From an uncultured Opitutaceae bacterium (lineage in GTDB: Bacteria > Verrucomicrobiota > Verrucomicrobiia > Opitutales > Opitutaceae): 32,176 nucleotides of DNA. The first letter of the stretch is position 1. Each line of letters opens with the position of its first letter. Under the pieces are notes generated by a model. That model was not told the origin of the DNA. It made no database searches and worked only from the letters and a program-made list of their open reading frames with translations. Below, in pieces: positions 15,713 through 24,435 of the stretch. Both the position numbers and the translations under genes were made by a program. The stretch covers positions 1-32,176 of the forward strand of contig CAISPT010000143.1 of assembly GCA_903887455.1 (NCBI GenBank), in the 5' to 3' direction.

Positions 15713-16709
15713 GGTGGATTTCGATGTGCGGTCCTGATATCAAGGGTGAGGAGGAGCCCGGCATGCGGGCCGAAGAGGCGTTCAGGGAGCTCGGCTGGAC
15801 CGGCCCCAGCGTGGGGGCGGCCTTGCCGTAGGTGACGGGAACCTGCGCCCCGAGCGCCAGGTTGACCTCCCGGAGCGGACGGGTCGGGTCTCCGGAGGCG
15901 TCGACGAGGAGGTCCAGGCGGGCGATCTGCCTCAGGTAGTCCTCCTTTGTTCCAAAGATGATCTTCATCCCGTCGCGGGTATGGACCTCGATCTCACCGT
16001 CCGTTGCGAGGCGCGCAAGCGAAATGACCTGCCAGGTCCGGTAAAGGTTCTCGGCCTCGAGCTTGGCTGAGGCCAGCAGGTCGGAAACCGCCCTCATCCC
16101 CTCGATCGGGGCCAGACCCGAGCCCGAGCGGGAGATCTTGATGCCGTCGACCCACGGCAGCGTCTCCACCATGGCCGGGTCGAATCCGGTCCCCTGGAAG
16201 GCTACCCCATCCCGCGAGACGAGGAACATGGACGGGGCCTTTCCGTCCGCCTGCGCCATCAGGCGGGCCACCGGCGAGCGCTCCGAGATCCGGACGGTGA
16301 GCGTGTCGGGAAAGTTGCGGACGATGGCCGCCGAACTCACCTGAGCGTCGGAGAGCACTTTCGCCCGGAGCTGCTCGAGGTTCAGGCCCATGAGGGTCGC
16401 GTTGGGCGCGATCGCCAGCGTCTTTGCCAGCCACACCTTGTCGAGAACCCCGTCGGTCGCGAGCACGAGGCTCTTGACCCTGTCGGATTTGGCGGCCTCC
16501 GGCATGGAGTCGGCGTTGTACCGGAGGACGGCGGCCACCTCCCATGCGCCCCAGGCCACACCGGCGATCACGAGGCTCCCGATCGCCACTCGCATCACGC
16601 CCATGGCCATGCGCCGGCGGCCCTCCCCTGACATCGCGCGCGGCCTCACCTGCTGGGGGATCTCCCTCCAGCTTCGGGTCTCAGGCAGAGTATGGGTGTC
16701 GTTGCTCAT
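15702..16709 (-). CDS. ftsQ: Cell-division protein FtsQ (POTRA domain)
   Basis: 335-aa bitopic inner-membrane protein: a cytoplasmic tail of about 36 residues with several basic residues, one membrane span (about 37-60), then a periplasmic part. Residues about 77-147 fit a POTRA domain (ending IVRNFPDTLTVRISERSPVARL), followed by the FtsQ-type beta domain (VEVHTRDGMKIIFG-like stretch). Identification rests on this architecture and on position between ddl and ftsA, as sequence is weakly conserved in this family. The extreme C-terminus is Pro/Ser-rich and probably disordered. It overlaps ddl by ATGA (16706-16709) and ftsA by 11 bases. In other bacteria FtsQ joins FtsL and FtsB to control septal peptidoglycan synthesis; an ftsB gene is not seen here. 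Confidence 0.85.
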   Translation of the reverse strand: MSNDTHTLPETRSWREIPQQVRPRAMSGEGRRRMAMGVMRVAIGSLVIAGVAWGAWEVAAVLRYNADSMPEAAKSDRVKSLVLATDGVLDKVWLAKTLAIAPNATLMGLNLEQLRAKVLSDAQVSSAAIVRNFPDTLTVRISERSPVARLMAQADGKAPSMFLVSRDGVAFQGTGFDPAMVETLPWVDGIKISRSGSGLAPIEGMRAVSDLLASAKLEAENLYRTWQVISLARLATDGEIEVHTRDGMKIIFGTKEDYLRQIARLDLLVDASGDPTRPLREVNLALGAQVPVTYGKAAPTLGPVQPSSLNASSARMPGSSSPLISGPHIEIHREL

Positions 16710-17641
16710 GTACGGCGTGCCGCCGCGGCAAGGCGGAAGCGCTCAACCGCTGGCGAAACCATCTCCCGGACCAAGGCCGTAAAATCCAGCCCCGCGCAGC
16801 GAGCGCTCTTTGGCAGCAGACTCATTTCCTTCATGCCGGGAAGCGTGTTTATTTCGAGCAAAAACGGCTCGTTTTCTGAGGAAAGCATGAAGTCGACGCG
16901 CGCATAGTCGCGGCAGCCGCAGGCCCCGAACGCGACCTCGGCGTGCTCCCGTATGCGCGCAGCAAGACCTTCGTCAAGCGGCGCCGGAGCCAGGTACTCG
17001 GTCATGCCGCTCGTGTACTTGCTCTGGTAATCGTAGACGCCCGATTTCGGGCGTATCTCGACGATGCCCATTGCCCTGCCTTTTAGAACGCCGACGGAAA
17101 GTTCCCTGCCGACGATCCGGCTCTCGGCGAGCCAGCGGCCGGCAGAAATCGAGGCTAGGGCTCCGGCGAGTGTCCCCGGGTCGTCCGCCAGCGTGAGGCC
17201 TACGCTGCTCCCCTCGTTGTTGGGCTTAAGAACGATCCGAGGGCCGAGCAGTCGGGCCAACTCGGCCGCCGTCGGCTTCGATTCCGGCCCGAACTCGATG
17301 CCCTTGACGACCGGGACACCCTTTTCGGATACCGTCTTTTTGGTGAGCGCCTTGTCCATGGTGAGGGCGCTCGCCTCCGCTCCGCAGCCGGCGTAGACGC
17401 CGCCGGCCGCGTCGAGGAGGCGCTGCATGCCGCCGTCCTCGCCAAAGGTCCCGTGGAGGGTCGAAAAGACGACATGGACCGAGGGATCATAGCCCTCGGG
17501 AAGCGCGTTGGCGGTGACCCCGAAGAGGCGCGTCGTGAAGGAGCGGCAGAGGGCCACCGCACAGGCGGCGCCGGAGCTCGAGGAGACTTCCTTTTCCGAG
17601 GAGGTCCCGCCTGCGAAAACTGCGATCACGGGTGTGTTCAT
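16706..17641 (-). CDS. ddl: D-alanine--D-alanine ligase
   Basis: 311-aa ATP-grasp enzyme that joins two D-alanines for the pentapeptide stem. Motifs: GGTSSEKEVS near the N-terminus, HGTFGEDG (63-70), the ATP-binding KPNNEGSSVG (139-148), and EINTLPGM in the metal/phosphate site. The YDYQSKY segment corresponds to the loop containing the Tyr/Lys pair of ordinary D-Ala-D-Ala ligases, so there is no sign of a vancomycin-resistance-type D-Ala-D-Lac enzyme. The ATG at 17641 overlaps the murC-murB stop (ATGA); upstream in-frame codons belong to the shadow of that gene. It ends in an ATGA overlap with ftsQ. Confidence 0.95.
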   Translation of the reverse strand: MNTPVIAVFAGGTSSEKEVSSSSGAACAVALCRSFTTRLFGVTANALPEGYDPSVHVVFSTLHGTFGEDGGMQRLLDAAGGVYAGCGAEASALTMDKALTKKTVSEKGVPVVKGIEFGPESKPTAAELARLLGPRIVLKPNNEGSSVGLTLADDPGTLAGALASISAGRWLAESRIVGRELSVGVLKGRAMGIVEIRPKSGVYDYQSKYTSGMTEYLAPAPLDEGLAARIREHAEVAFGACGCRDYARVDFMLSSENEPFLLEINTLPGMKEMSLLPKSARCAGLDFTALVREMVSPAVERFRLAAAARRT

Positions 17642-19950
17642 AGAACGTCCTTCCACTGCTTTCCGTAAAGGAGCACCTCGGGCTCGAGGTCGACGCCCTT
17701 GGCCTGGCGCACGCGCTCGCGGACAAGCTTCACGAGCGCCAGCACGTCGCCGCTGGTGGCGTCGCCCGTGTTGACGACGAAATTGGCGTGGACCCGCGAC
17801 ACCTCGGCCCCGCCCACCCGCACCCCCTTCAATCCGCTTTCCTCGATCAGGCGCCCGGCGGAGTTGTCCGGCGGGTTCTTGAAGATGCACCCCGCGCTCG
17901 GCTCCCTCGGCTGGGACTCGTGGCGCTTCTTCCTGTAGGCGTCGATCTTGGCCGCAACGGAGGAGGGGTTCTGGGTCGAAAGCGGCCTAATCACGGCCGA
18001 GAGGGCGATGGCCTCCCTCAGGTCATCGCAGCTGCGGTAGTCGACGCTCATGGCGCTCTTTGGAAGGTTGCGGATCTCGCCCCCGAGCGACATCAGCCGC
18101 ACCTCGTCGACCACGTCGAACATCCAGCCTCCCATGGCTCCCGCGTTCATGCGCAGGGCCCCGCCGACGCTCCCGGGTATCCCCTCCAGGAACTCGAATC
18201 CGGACAGGCCTGCCGCCGCGGCCAGGCCGCAGAGGTTCTTGAGCCTGAGCCCGGCGCCTACCCGCACCCTCCCGTCGTGGAGCACCTCGAAACCGGACCA
18301 CGACTTGTGCGCCAGGGAGAGCACCAGCCCGTCCACGCCGTCGTCCGGCACGATCAAGTTCGACCCCCGGCCAAGGATGAAGACGGGGACACCCTCACTG
18401 GCGGCCCTCCGGAGCAGGATCTGGACGTCCTCCTCGCTCGCCGGCTCCGCGTAGACCCGCGCAGCGCCCCCGACACGCATCGTGGTCTTCTGCGCCAGGG
18501 GTTCCTCGCGGACGATCCGCGCCCCTTTGGACACGCGCTTCCTGGCCTCCTCCGCGAACCGGTCCCACCGGGCCGCCATGGCGATGCCCAGGCGGAAGGC
18601 CTCGACGGAGGCCCTGGCCGTGCGCTCGATGTCGCCCGCGCCCACGAAAATGACGACGTCACCCGCCCGCGCCTCCCGGACAAGCGCCGGGATGCAGGCC
18701 GCCCCGTCCCCGGGCAGATAGCTGACCGGGAGCATGGGAGCACCCCTTTTGATCTCGGCGTAGACGTCCGCAGTCGTGCCCCCGGACATGGGGGCCTCGC
18801 CGGCCGGGTAGACGTCCAGCAGGTGGACCAGGTCGGCCAGGGCGAGCGAGGCGGCGAACTCCGCCTTGAATCGGGCCGTGCGGCTGTAGCGATGGGGTTG
18901 AAAGACCGCGATCAGGCGCCCTCCCGGGGAGAGGCGCCGCCTGAGGCTCGGTAGCAGGGCCCGGATCTCCGAGGGATGGTGGGCGTAGTCCTCCATGACG
19001 GTGAGGCCGGCCTCCATCATGACGACCGCCTGCCGCCTGCGAACCCCGGGGTACTCGGCGAGGAGATCCCTCGAAAGCACGGCCCCCATCAGCTGCGCGG
19101 CGGCGAGCGCCGCGGTCGCGTTGGTGGCGTTGAACTCGCCCGACGAGGCGACCGCCGCCTCTTCGATCCCGAATCGGCCCCCGAGCTTGAGCACCATGCG
19201 GCCCTCCTTGTCCGAGAATAGCATACCCGAGAACGTGCCGCTCCTTCCAAAGGTGAGGGCCGTCGGGGCAAGGCGCAGCGAGAGCGCGCAGGCGTCGCTC
19301 ACAAGCACCGCTCCCCTCGTGCGCCGGCAGAGCGCCCCGAACGCGGCCTCCAGGTCCTCCGGGCTGCGGTACCTGTCCGGGTGGTCCCAGTCGAAATTCA
19401 CGATGACGGTGATCTCCGGCGAGAACCCGTCGATCGTCCCGTCGCTCTCGTCGACCTCGGCCACCACCCACTCGTTCGACCCCACTGCGGCCGGCGGGGT
19501 TGCATCGTTGAAAAGACCGCCGGCGATGTATCCGGCTGGGAAGCAGGCGCGGCCGAGGGCCGTCACCAGCATCGCCGTCGTGGTGGTCTTGCCGTGGGAG
19601 CCACATACGGCGACCAGCTTCATGCCGCCCGTCACCTCGCTGAGCAGCTCGCCCCGCCTGACGACCGGAACTCCCGCGCCCTGGGCGGCGACACGGGCCG
19701 GGTGGTCGTCGCCTATCGCGGAGGACCGGACGACAAGGTCACAATCGCCGGGCAGGCAGCCCACGGCAACGCCCGCCGCGGCAAGGAGACCCGCCACGTC
19801 CGGGTTAAGGGCGTCGTCCTCACCGGACACCGCCCATCCGGACCGTGCCAGGTAGATCGCAAGAGGGGCCATTCCCATGCCCCCCACACCAAGGCAGTGG
19901 ATCACGCGCACTGGCCGGCCGAAGAGAGTCCTTGGCGTCTGCCCTCTCAT
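17638..19950 (-). CDS. murC-murB: MurC-MurB fusion: UDP-MurNAc--L-alanine ligase / UDP-GlcNAc-enolpyruvate reductase
   Basis: 770-aa two-enzyme protein. Residues 1 to about 455 are MurC, which adds L-Ala to UDP-MurNAc: N-terminal GVGGMGMAPLA (21-31), ATP loop CGSHGKTTTT (116-125), DYAHHPSEI (321-329) and HRYSR (353-357). Residues about 470-770 are MurB, the FAD/NADPH reductase that makes UDP-MurNAc: TTMRVGGAARV (489-499), ILGRGSNLIV, FLEGIPGSVGGALRMNAG (587-604) and AGCIFKNP (686-693), with Cys688 in the position of the proton-donating Ser/Cys. The short spacing of the last block fits type II MurB. The MurB product is the MurC substrate, so fusion joins consecutive steps in reversed order. 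The ATG at 19950 overlaps the murG stop (ATGA) and is preferred to upstream starts. The frame is uninterrupted across the junction. Confidence 0.93.
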   Translation of the reverse strand: MRGQTPRTLFGRPVRVIHCLGVGGMGMAPLAIYLARSGWAVSGEDDALNPDVAGLLAAAGVAVGCLPGDCDLVVRSSAIGDDHPARVAAQGAGVPVVRRGELLSEVTGGMKLVAVCGSHGKTTTTAMLVTALGRACFPAGYIAGGLFNDATPPAAVGSNEWVVAEVDESDGTIDGFSPEITVIVNFDWDHPDRYRSPEDLEAAFGALCRRTRGAVLVSDACALSLRLAPTALTFGRSGTFSGMLFSDKEGRMVLKLGGRFGIEEAAVASSGEFNATNATAALAAAQLMGAVLSRDLLAEYPGVRRRQAVVMMEAGLTVMEDYAHHPSEIRALLPSLRRRLSPGGRLIAVFQPHRYSRTARFKAEFAASLALADLVHLLDVYPAGEAPMSGGTTADVYAEIKRGAPMLPVSYLPGDGAACIPALVREARAGDVVIFVGAGDIERTARASVEAFRLGIAMAARWDRFAEEARKRVSKGARIVREEPLAQKTTMRVGGAARVYAEPASEEDVQILLRRAASEGVPVFILGRGSNLIVPDDGVDGLVLSLAHKSWSGFEVLHDGRVRVGAGLRLKNLCGLAAAAGLSGFEFLEGIPGSVGGALRMNAGAMGGWMFDVVDEVRLMSLGGEIRNLPKSAMSVDYRSCDDLREAIALSAVIRPLSTQNPSSVAAKIDAYRKKRHESQPREPSAGCIFKNPPDNSAGRLIEESGLKGVRVGGAEVSRVHANFVVNTGDATSGDVLALVKLVRERVRQAKGVDLEPEVLLYGKQWKDVL

Positions 19951-21077
19951 GGGGCCGCCTCCGCCGGCACGGGTGCGGGGGCGCGCTCTCGGGCTCCCGC
20001 CATCGCCTCGAGGTCGCCGAGTATCAACTCCAGGGAGTTGAGGCGGTCCATGCGCCGGAGGTTCGCCCTGAACTGCCGGAGAAGCCACTCGTTGGACGCC
20101 ACCTCCGCCACCTCGTCGAAGAGTTCGCCCATCGCCGACTCCTCGACGACGAGGCCCCCACCCTGGCGCTCAAAGAATGAGGCGTTGGCCCTCTGGTGGT
20201 CCGAGGCCGCATGGGGATAGGGAACTAGGATGGCAGGGACCTCGCAGCGGATGAGCTCCGCGAGCGTCCCGGCGCCGGCTCGCGACACCACGACGTCGGC
20301 CGAGGAGAGGAGCTCCGGGATGCGGTCGCTGAAGGGCACAAAATAGGAAGCCACGGGCTCGCCCGTCCTCGACTTGTGCACAATCTTCTCGGGCTCGCCC
20401 TTGCCGAGGCCCGTGACGCAGTAGACCTGAATGGACTCGAACGCGAGGGCCTCGAGCTTTCCCCGGGCCCAGGTGTTGAGGGCCGAAGCCCCCTGGCTGC
20501 CCCCGAGGATGACCAGAACCCTCTGGTCCTTGCTTAAGCCGAGCGCCGACCGGGCGGCGGCGGGGTCTAGGCGCACGATCTCCCTTCGAACGGGAAGGCC
20601 GGCGTTGCGCATGACCGAGGTACGAACCCCCGAGACCCGAATTCCGAGAGGCAGGTACAGCCGGGTCGCCAGCCCCCCGAGGACACGGATCGCCAGGCCG
20701 GGAACACGGTTGGCCTCGTGAAGGGCTACCGGGATCCTCTTGAGCCACCCGGCCAAGGCCGCCGGCGCGGAGGTGAACCCTCCGAATCCGACGACCGCCG
20801 ACGGTTGGAGGGACCCGACAAGGGACCTGCAGAACCGGAGGGCGGCAAGCTGCGCCGCCGCGAATCGCGCGAACCGGACCGGGTGCCACGAGAAGCCGCT
20901 CCCCGGCATCCTCAGGAAGGTGAGGTCCGGGTACTTCTCGATCAGCCGGGAATCGACCTTCTTCATGCTGATCAGCAGGGTCACCTCGTGGCCCCGCGCA
21001 ACGAGGCCCTCGGCCAGGGAAATTCCCGGGGAGAGGTGGCCGCCGGTTCCACCGCACGAAATGAGGAATCGGCTCAT
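19947..21077 (-). CDS. murG: MurG: lipid I N-acetylglucosaminyltransferase
   Basis: 376-aa peripheral membrane GT28 enzyme that adds GlcNAc from UDP-GlcNAc to lipid I to give lipid II. The N-terminal GGTGGH loop (9-14) and the second glycine loop ILGGSQGASALN are intact. The donor-site SRAGAGTLAEL and the DHQ motif near the C-terminus are also visible. An Ala/Pro-rich tail ends the protein. The ATG at 21077 overlaps the ftsW stop (ATGA, 21074-21077); the longer open frame upstream is the shadow of ftsW. Its stop overlaps the murC-murB start. Length is normal. Confidence 0.95.
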   Translation of the reverse strand: MSRFLISCGGTGGHLSPGISLAEGLVARGHEVTLLISMKKVDSRLIEKYPDLTFLRMPGSGFSWHPVRFARFAAAQLAALRFCRSLVGSLQPSAVVGFGGFTSAPAALAGWLKRIPVALHEANRVPGLAIRVLGGLATRLYLPLGIRVSGVRTSVMRNAGLPVRREIVRLDPAAARSALGLSKDQRVLVILGGSQGASALNTWARGKLEALAFESIQVYCVTGLGKGEPEKIVHKSRTGEPVASYFVPFSDRIPELLSSADVVVSRAGAGTLAELIRCEVPAILVPYPHAASDHQRANASFFERQGGGLVVEESAMGELFDEVAEVASNEWLLRQFRANLRRMDRLNSLELILGDLEAMAGARERAPAPVPAEAAP

Positions 21078-22237
21078 GCCAGGACCTCTCGCATCGAGCC
21101 GGCGCCCGTCGGCAAGCCGGCGCGGCCCCAGGTGCGCTGGGTGTTCATGAGGATTCCCACCAGGAGCCCCATCAGGAGAAGGTTGGAGAGGCCGGCGCTG
21201 ATGAACGGCAGGGACATGCCCTTGGTCGGGAGGACTCCGGTCACCACGCCCAGGTTGATGATCGACTGCAGGCACATGAGCAGGAGGCAGCCGGTCGCCA
21301 GCAGGAAGTGGAAGAGGTTGGGCGCCCTCCGGAGATGGGCCATGCCTGCGATGAACATGATCGCGAAGACCGCGACCACGCCGAGCGTGAACCAAAGGCC
21401 GAGCTCCTCGCCAACGACGGCGAAGATGAAGTCGGTGTGCGCCTCGGGCAGGAAGTTGATCTGCTGGCGCCCCTGGCCTAGTCCCGCGCCCGAGGTACCG
21501 CCGGCGGCGAAGGCCTCGAGCGACTGGTAGAGCTGGTAGGTGCCGCCCTGCTTGTTGCCCTCCACGTCCAGGAAAGCCGTGAAGCGACGCAGGCGGTTGG
21601 CGTTGTGGGCCACCAGGACGGCGAAAGCCGCGGCCGAAAGGGCGATGGTCGGAAGGATGTACCTCCATTTTGCTCCGGAGAGGAAAAGGAGGATCAGGCC
21701 CACGGAGAGCGCCAGGGCGGCCGTCCCAAAGTCGGGCTCAAGGAGGATAAGGCCCGCGAAGGCACCGATGATCGCCAGCGGATAGAGGTAACCCCGCTTG
21801 AAATCCCCTATCCTCGTCTGGTTAAGCGCCAGGTAGTGGGCCAGGCAGAACACCATTGCCAGCTTTGCGAATTCCGACACCTGGAGGCGAGCCGACCCAT
21901 ACCCGAGCCAGCGCCGGCTCCCCTTGACCGACACCCCAAGGTGCGGGATCAGGACCAGGACCAGAAGGAAAAGGGCGATGACCGCGATCCAGACCGAGGC
22001 GCGCCGCGCGTAGTCCAGGTTGATCCGGCTCGCCAGGAAGCAGAGGAATCCGGCGGCGAGCACGCCGACCACCTGCTTGTTGAGGTAGAAGTAGGGGTCC
22101 TGCTTGAGGGACACGCTTGCACTGAAAAGAATCGTGAGCCCGAGGAACGTCAGGCCCACGGCGCACACGACGATGACGGCGACAGGATTGGCGATGGACC
22201 CCGAGCGCGGGGGGGCGGCGGGCCTTTCGCTGTCCAT
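21074..22237 (-). CDS. ftsW: FtsW: septal peptidoglycan glycosyltransferase (SEDS)
   Basis: 387-aa polytopic inner-membrane protein of the SEDS family that polymerises lipid II at the septum together with the class B PBP FtsI. About ten hydrophobic segments are visible. Family blocks: KGSRRWLGYG then VSEFAKL (105-126), EPDFGTA (168-174), and LPEAHTDFIFAVVGEELG, whose Asp269 corresponds to the catalytic Asp of FtsW/RodA. A conserved PFISAGLSN-type segment lies near the C-terminus (GGS in many relatives, AGL here). The order murD-LysM-ftsW-murG points to FtsW rather than RodA. It starts 11 bases after the LysM gene stop. Confidence 0.93.
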   Translation of the reverse strand: MDSERPAAPPRSGSIANPVAVIVVCAVGLTFLGLTILFSASVSLKQDPYFYLNKQVVGVLAAGFLCFLASRINLDYARRASVWIAVIALFLLVLVLIPHLGVSVKGSRRWLGYGSARLQVSEFAKLAMVFCLAHYLALNQTRIGDFKRGYLYPLAIIGAFAGLILLEPDFGTAALALSVGLILLFLSGAKWRYILPTIALSAAAFAVLVAHNANRLRRFTAFLDVEGNKQGGTYQLYQSLEAFAAGGTSGAGLGQGRQQINFLPEAHTDFIFAVVGEELGLWFTLGVVAVFAIMFIAGMAHLRRAPNLFHFLLATGCLLLMCLQSIINLGVVTGVLPTKGMSLPFISAGLSNLLLMGLLVGILMNTQRTWGRAGLPTGAGSMREVLA

Positions 22238-22248
22238 CGGGCTATGCC

Positions 22249-23094
22249 TCAGGGGTTCTTGGGCGCGGGGCTGCCTGCGGCGTCCTCGATCCTAACTACC
22301 GGAACCTCGGTGGCGCTCGGCGGCTTCAGGCCCGCGTCGAGGTCCTGGTCCGCGGCGGGGACCGCGGCGGGCTTTGCCGAGGCTGAGGAAGGCGGGACCG
22401 TGGACTTGGAACCCTTGCCGGAGGAGGCCGCCCTTGCCGGGATCACGAGCTCCTGGCCGGGCTGGATCTTCCTCGGGTCCGTGATGTTGTTGGCAACGGC
22501 AATCTCTCCCTGCTTCACGCCGTACTTCCTAGCGATGGCACCAAGGGTCTCGCCGGGCTTCACGGTATGCTTCGTGGCCTCCGTCATGGGAGTCTTCTCG
22601 GAAGACGCGGGCTCGGCGGCCTTCGCGAAGGCCGGCGCGGTCTCGGCAGGGGTCGACTCCCCCGCGGTGGGGGCGCCGGACTTCGCCGGGATGATGAGCT
22701 TCTGGCCGACGTGAAGGGAGGCCGAGCCCCTCAGGTGGTTTGCCGAGGTCAGCTCCGACTTCGTGATTCCATTTTTCTTTGCGATGCTGCTCAGGGTGTC
22801 GCCCTTGCCCACGGTGTAGGTGGAGGCCGGGGTCACATCTGAGACCGGCTGCGTCGCAAGCGCAGAGGCGACGGTCGTGCCCGGACGGGTGGGGCTGTAG
22901 CGGATGCCGACGGATTCCGGCACCGAGATCGCAGCCGATGACGGGGTCGGAGCGTCCGCGCTCGGCGCCGCCGAGATCGGCGAGGACTCGGGGCCCGCCG
23001 CCTTGCTGTAGCTGCAGCCCGGATTCGCGAAAATGAGGATCAGCGCGAGCGCGTGAATGCCCGCTGCGATTCCAAGAATCTTTAGTATTTTCAT
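22249..23094 (-). CDS. Membrane-anchored protein with two LysM domains
   Basis: 281-aa envelope protein. A hydrophobic N-terminal segment (about 5-25) is followed by a Cys in the context ANPGC, which could be a weak lipobox; otherwise it is an uncleaved anchor. Two LysM domains, which bind N-acetylglucosamine in peptidoglycan, span 92-136 (YTVGKGDTLSSIAKKNGI) and 175-219 (HTVKPGETLGAIARKYGV), joined by Ser/Pro/Ala-rich linkers. No catalytic domain is visible, so it is probably a wall-binding structural or recruiting factor. It lies between murD and ftsW, where the classical cluster has no gene. The 62-base gap before it is the largest on the minus strand and holds a possible promoter. No Shine-Dalgarno is apparent; the bases before the ATG are pyrimidine-rich. 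Confidence 0.85.
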   Translation of the reverse strand: MKILKILGIAAGIHALALILIFANPGCSYSKAAGPESSPISAAPSADAPTPSSAAISVPESVGIRYSPTRPGTTVASALATQPVSDVTPASTYTVGKGDTLSSIAKKNGITKSELTSANHLRGSASLHVGQKLIIPAKSGAPTAGESTPAETAPAFAKAAEPASSEKTPMTEATKHTVKPGETLGAIARKYGVKQGEIAVANNITDPRKIQPGQELVIPARAASSGKGSKSTVPPSSASAKPAAVPAADQDLDAGLKPPSATEVPVVRIEDAAGSPAPKNP

Positions 23095-23121
23095 GGGAGA
23101 AAGGGTGTTTCCTGCGATGGG

Positions 23122-23149
23122 ATCAAAGGTTGTTGGTTGTTGCTGCCAA
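23122..23149 (-). promoter_or_regulatory. Possible internal promoter for the LysM gene
   Basis: Read on the minus strand: TTGGCA (23149-23144, five of six to the -35 consensus), 16 bases, then TTTGAT (23127-23122, four of six to the -10 consensus). It sits in the 62-base murD-LysM gap and would give a leader of roughly 20 bases. Found by eye only. Confidence 0.35.
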
Positions 23150-23156
23150 TGCTATC

Positions 23157-24434
23157 TCAAACTCGGGCCGAGCGCAGCTCGTTAACGGCCCGCTCGAAGC
23201 GGTCGCCCCGCTCCTCGTAGTTGCGGAACATGTCAAAGCTGGAGAACCCCGGGCTCATCAGAACGTCCCCGCTCTCGGGCGCAACCGAAGCGGCGGTGCG
23301 GACGGCGGCCTCCAGAGTCGGGCATTTCGTGTGCGGAAGGCCTACCGCGTCGCAGGCGGCGCCCAGCGCTGCGGAGGTCTCGCCAATCAGGACCGCGAAG
23401 GCCACGCGGGGAGAGACCCTTCGAATGAAGGCGGCGATGTCGCCCCCCTTTGAGCGGCCCCCGGCGATCAGGACAACTGGCTTCTTGAACGAGCCAAGGG
23501 CTGCCTCGACAGCGTGGAAGTTCGTCCCCTTGGAGTCGTTCCAATAGGTGACGCCGTCGATCGTGGCGACCCGCGTCAGGCGGTGCCGCCCGACCGTGAA
23601 GGTCCGGGCCGCCGCATAGAGGTCGACCTCCGCGAGGCCCTGCGAGCGCCACCACGCGGTCGCGAGGATGAAGTTCTCCCGCTGCGGATACTCGGCAAAG
23701 GCGGTCCCTTCCAGGCCCGGGTCCGGCGCCTGGCCCTCGGTGGCGATGCACGAACTCTTCGCCAGGGTCCGACCAAAGTGCGTCGCGTAGCGCTGGACCG
23801 ATGTTCCGGCGAAGAACTTGCTCGGCGGGGTTCGGAGCACGAGCTCCCACTTCGCCGCGAAATAGGCCTCGAGGCCCTCGTGCCGCTCCAGGTGGTCCTC
23901 GGCGAAGTTGGTCCACAGGAGGCTGTCCGCGCAGAAATGCCCCAGTCGCTCGGACTGGAAGGAGCTTACCTCGCAGACGGCCGTGATGTCCTGGCCCCCG
24001 CCCTCCTGGTCGGCGACAAGCTGGGAGAACGGTATGCCGATGTTGCCTGCGGCGTAGGCCCGTCGGCCAATTGAGGAGAGGGCGTGCGCGATGAATTCGG
24101 TGAGCGTCGTCTTCCCGTTCGTGCCCGTGATCGCCGCGATCCTCCCGCGCCAGAAGAGCGCGGCAAAGTCGATCTCGGCCATCCTTATGCAGGCCTTGTC
24201 CCTGGCCATTGTCAGCCAGGGGTGGTTAAGCGCGAAGCCCGGGGAGTAGATGACGAGGCCGTGCCGCTGCGCGGCCTCCGGCGTGAACTCGGTGCCGTTC
24301 TTGTCGTAGACGACCGCCGAGGCCCCGATCTTCCTCAGGAGCTCGACGGCTCCCTTTCCGCTCACGCCGCCCCCGAACACGGCGGCGGGCCGTGTTAGGC
24401 GCAGGCTCAGGGATTCCGGAAGCGAACGGTTCAT
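23157..24434 (-). CDS. murD: MurD: UDP-MurNAc-L-alanine--D-glutamate ligase
   Basis: 425-aa cytoplasmic Mur ligase that adds D-Glu to UDP-MurNAc-L-Ala. An N-terminal Rossmann-like domain begins with FGGGVSGKGA (20-29). The central ATP loop is TGTNGKTT (103-110), followed by WTNFAEDHLERH. The C-terminal domain has the NDSKGTN and SPGFSSFD/FRNYEERGDRF blocks that single out MurD from the other Mur ligases. Length is slightly below the usual 440-450 residues. Its ATG follows the mraY stop after a single base. After its stop comes the largest gap in the minus-strand series. Confidence 0.95.
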   Translation of the reverse strand: MNRSLPESLSLRLTRPAAVFGGGVSGKGAVELLRKIGASAVVYDKNGTEFTPEAAQRHGLVIYSPGFALNHPWLTMARDKACIRMAEIDFAALFWRGRIAAITGTNGKTTLTEFIAHALSSIGRRAYAAGNIGIPFSQLVADQEGGGQDITAVCEVSSFQSERLGHFCADSLLWTNFAEDHLERHEGLEAYFAAKWELVLRTPPSKFFAGTSVQRYATHFGRTLAKSSCIATEGQAPDPGLEGTAFAEYPQRENFILATAWWRSQGLAEVDLYAAARTFTVGRHRLTRVATIDGVTYWNDSKGTNFHAVEAALGSFKKPVVLIAGGRSKGGDIAAFIRRVSPRVAFAVLIGETSAALGAACDAVGLPHTKCPTLEAAVRTAASVAPESGDVLMSPGFSSFDMFRNYEERGDRFERAVNELRSARV

Positions 24435-24435
24435 G

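Noticed and set aside
14528-15835. 435-codon plus-strand frame opposite ftsA
   Set aside because: No domain or signal; the minus strand has intact FtsA motifs and overlaps both neighbours correctly.
16706-17641. Ddl as a vancomycin-resistance-type D-Ala-D-Lac ligase
   Set aside because: The YDYQSKY loop keeps the Tyr/Lys pattern of ordinary D-Ala-D-Ala ligases, and no vanH or vanX gene is nearby.
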